DNA of 34,932 nucleotides. Origin: Micrococcales bacterium UBA2037 (lineage in GTDB: Bacteria; Actinomycetota; Actinomycetes; Actinomycetales; Microbacteriaceae). The notes under the pieces were generated by a model. The model searched no databases. It was not told the DNA's origin and saw only the letters and a program-made list of their open reading frames with translations. The translations under genes were made by a program, and so were the position numbers. Positions 33,682 through 34,932 of the stretch are shown piece after piece. The stretch is taken from contig DDBH01000010.1 in assembly GCA_002333405.1 (NCBI GenBank), positions 9,273-44,204 of the forward strand. Reading direction: 5' to 3'. Each line of letters opens with the position of its first letter. Position 1 is the stretch's first letter.

Positions 33682-33865
33682 TGATTGGCCTTTTCTTGGG
33701 AGTTCTTTTCGGGACAATTCTAGGGGCGATTTCGTTCCGTTTTTTTCAGTCAGGCGGCAAGTTTTACGACTCAACCCGAACCATGCAAGGATAGAGGGCA
33801 ATATCCTCAGGATTCGGGCAGTAGTCGAGCGAGTAGCTTCGACGGGGGACCCAGAGGAGGAACTC
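33682..33865. promoter_or_regulatory. Divergent control region between putA and the aminotransferase
   Basis: This is a 184-bp gap without a gene. For putA, TAGAAT on the minus strand (33717-33722) is a near-consensus -10 with a 25-35 nt leader. An inverted repeat AGGATA-N8-TATCCT (33788-33807) lies near the middle and could be a shared operator. The aminotransferase has an AGGAGG ribosome site (33855-33860); TAGCTT (33834-33839) is a weak -10 candidate. No -35 is convincing on either side. Confidence 0.45.
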
Positions 33866-34932
33866 ATGATCGACAGAACTCACCTAGCTAGCCTCTATGC
33901 CTCTGAGCAGGAGTTGTTCTCAAGCCGTAACCCAAAATCTAAGGCTGCCTACCAGGCTGCCGACAATCTGTTTGGCAAGGTTCCAATGACCTGGATGAAC
34001 AAGAAGGCCGGCGGCTTTCCGCTTTATTTTGAAAGGGCGCAAGGCAATCGGATCTGGGATATCGACGGGCACGAATACATAGATTTTGCATTGGGTGACA
34101 CAGGAGCCATGGCTGGTCACTCAAACCCGATCGTGGTTGACGGCATCGTCAAGCGCGTAAGGGACCAGGGTGGACTTACAACGATGCTTCCGACAGAAGA
34201 TGCCCAGTGGGTTGCGAACAACTTGACCGAGCGCTTCAAAATGGCCAAATGGAGCTTCGCGCTCACTGCCACGGATGCCAATCGATGGGCGATCCGACTC
34301 GTTAGGGCCATCACCGGTAAGCCCAAGATCTTGTTCAATGCCTACTGCTATCACGGCTCGGTAGATGAGTCGTTGATCGTTGTTGGTCCTGACGGCGAGG
34401 GGATGTCTCGGCCGGGCAACGTCGGGTCTCCGGTTGATGTCACCGAGACATCCCGGGTTGCCGAGTTCAATGACTTGGTGGGACTGGAGCGACAGCTGAA
34501 AAACGGCGATGTTGCAGCTGTTTTGATGGAGCCAGCGCTAACGAATATCGGGATTGTCCTTCCAGAGCCCGGATACCTTGAAGGGGTTCGAGAGCTGACC
34601 CGTAAGTATGACGCGCTGCTAATCATCGACGAAACTCACACCTTCTCGGCTGGCTATGGCGGGATGACAATGCGCGATGACTTAGAACCTGACATCTTTG
34701 TTATCGGAAAGGCGATCGCTGGCGGCATACCTACTGGAACCTATGGGCTAAGCGAGGAGTTTGCCCAAAAGGTCATGGAAAGAACCGACCTGGACCTGGT
34801 GGACATGGGTGGTGTTGGCGGAACTCTGGCCGGTAATCCCTTGTCTGTTGCGGCAATGCGAGCAACCCTCGAGAGCGTTCTAACCAAAGAGAATTTTGCA
34901 GACATGATTGATCTTGCGACCTACTTCACTAA
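33866..34932 (+). CDS. Class III (PLP) aminotransferase, 3' end outside window
   Basis: The frame is open from ATG 33866, with AGGAGG 5 nt upstream, to the end of the window: 355 residues, no stop. It is a fold-type I aminotransferase of the glutamate-1-semialdehyde / acetylornithine group. Asp255 in IIDETHTF binds the pyridine N of PLP and Lys282 in IGKAIAGGIPTG forms the Schiff base. TATDANRWAIR is the substrate-side segment typical of a subgroup usually annotated 'aspartate aminotransferase family'. It is too unlike HemL in the flanks for me to call it HemL. Divergence from putA suggests an amino-acid catabolism role, perhaps using glutamate or a related amine. The exact substrate is unknown. 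Confidence 0.88.
   Translation, partial: MIDRTHLASLYASEQELFSSRNPKSKAAYQAADNLFGKVPMTWMNKKAGGFPLYFERAQGNRIWDIDGHEYIDFALGDTGAMAGHSNPIVVDGIVKRVRDQGGLTTMLPTEDAQWVANNLTERFKMAKWSFALTATDANRWAIRLVRAITGKPKILFNAYCYHGSVDESLIVVGPDGEGMSRPGNVGSPVDVTETSRVAEFNDLVGLERQLKNGDVAAVLMEPALTNIGIVLPEPGYLEGVRELTRKYDALLIIDETHTFSAGYGGMTMRDDLEPDIFVIGKAIAGGIPTGTYGLSEEFAQKVMERTDLDLVDMGGVGGTLAGNPLSVAAMRATLESVLTKENFADMIDLATYFT

Noticed and set aside
33681..33867. 62-residue N-terminal extension of PutA
   Set aside because: The extra residues resemble no PutA domain, cover the promoter region and overlap the divergent aminotransferase start; ATG 33681 has a ribosome site.
1..34932. Search for CRISPR arrays, insertion sequences, prophage or integron features
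   Set aside because: No direct repeats with spacers, transposase motifs or target duplications were seen. The only recombinase is the housekeeping XerC fragment at the left edge.

Overview
The window looks like a compact, streamlined chromosome segment of an actinobacterium, most likely a small-genome freshwater or marine Microbacteriaceae member (Rhodoluna/Aquiluna-like). The grounds are the gene order xerC - M23 peptidase - rpsB - tsf - pyrH - frr - cdsA, the GlgE-type maltosyltransferase, GatCAB, a DivIVA-repeat protein, the actinobacterial form of NAD ligase, and moderate rather than high GC. The genus is inference from memory of protein families; no search was run. I see no insertion sequence, prophage, integron or CRISPR array. 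Apart from the truncated genes at both ends, all genes look intact.

Layout. 1-249: 3' end of a XerC-type recombinase, running into a convergent secreted M23-like protein (246-722, minus). 723-970: long rpsB leader with two hairpins. 971-5466: translation, nucleotide and lipid genes rpsB-tsf, a strong terminator, pyrH-frr-cdsA, then a DivIVA-repeat protein. 5517-7095: three translationally coupled genes (lytic-transglycosylase-like, small Cys/His protein, alpha/beta hydrolase). 7092-9212 (minus): DivIVA-type coiled-coil protein followed by an AI-2E family membrane protein. 9276-11839 (plus): a membrane protein carrying an internal lipobox, then a cysteine-free thioredoxin-fold/TPR protein. 11836-18087 (minus): alpha-glucan block glgX, glgE, glgB. 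18145-25884 (plus): cysteine desulfurase and mnmA (tRNA thiolation), ligA, gatC-gatA-gatB. 25889-30147 (minus): tRNA-His, oligoribonuclease, and an RND efflux permease with a long cytoplasmic tail. 30250-33681 (minus): bifunctional PutA, divergent from a truncated class III aminotransferase (33866 to the end).

The genome style is very tight. Three convergent gene pairs overlap by exactly 4 bp through shared stop codons. Many same-strand neighbours overlap by 1-8 bp. Several genes start with TTG or GTG.

Four genes (glgX, glgE, cysteine desulfurase, mnmA) lack a clear Shine-Dalgarno. Each has a TANNNT -10 element only 6-7 nt before the start codon, which points to leaderless transcripts. The best leads for novelty are the internal-lipobox membrane protein at 9276, the RND permease tail and its palindromic promoter, the rpsB leader structure, and the leaderless cluster. 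I found no clear previously undescribed defence or mobile system.
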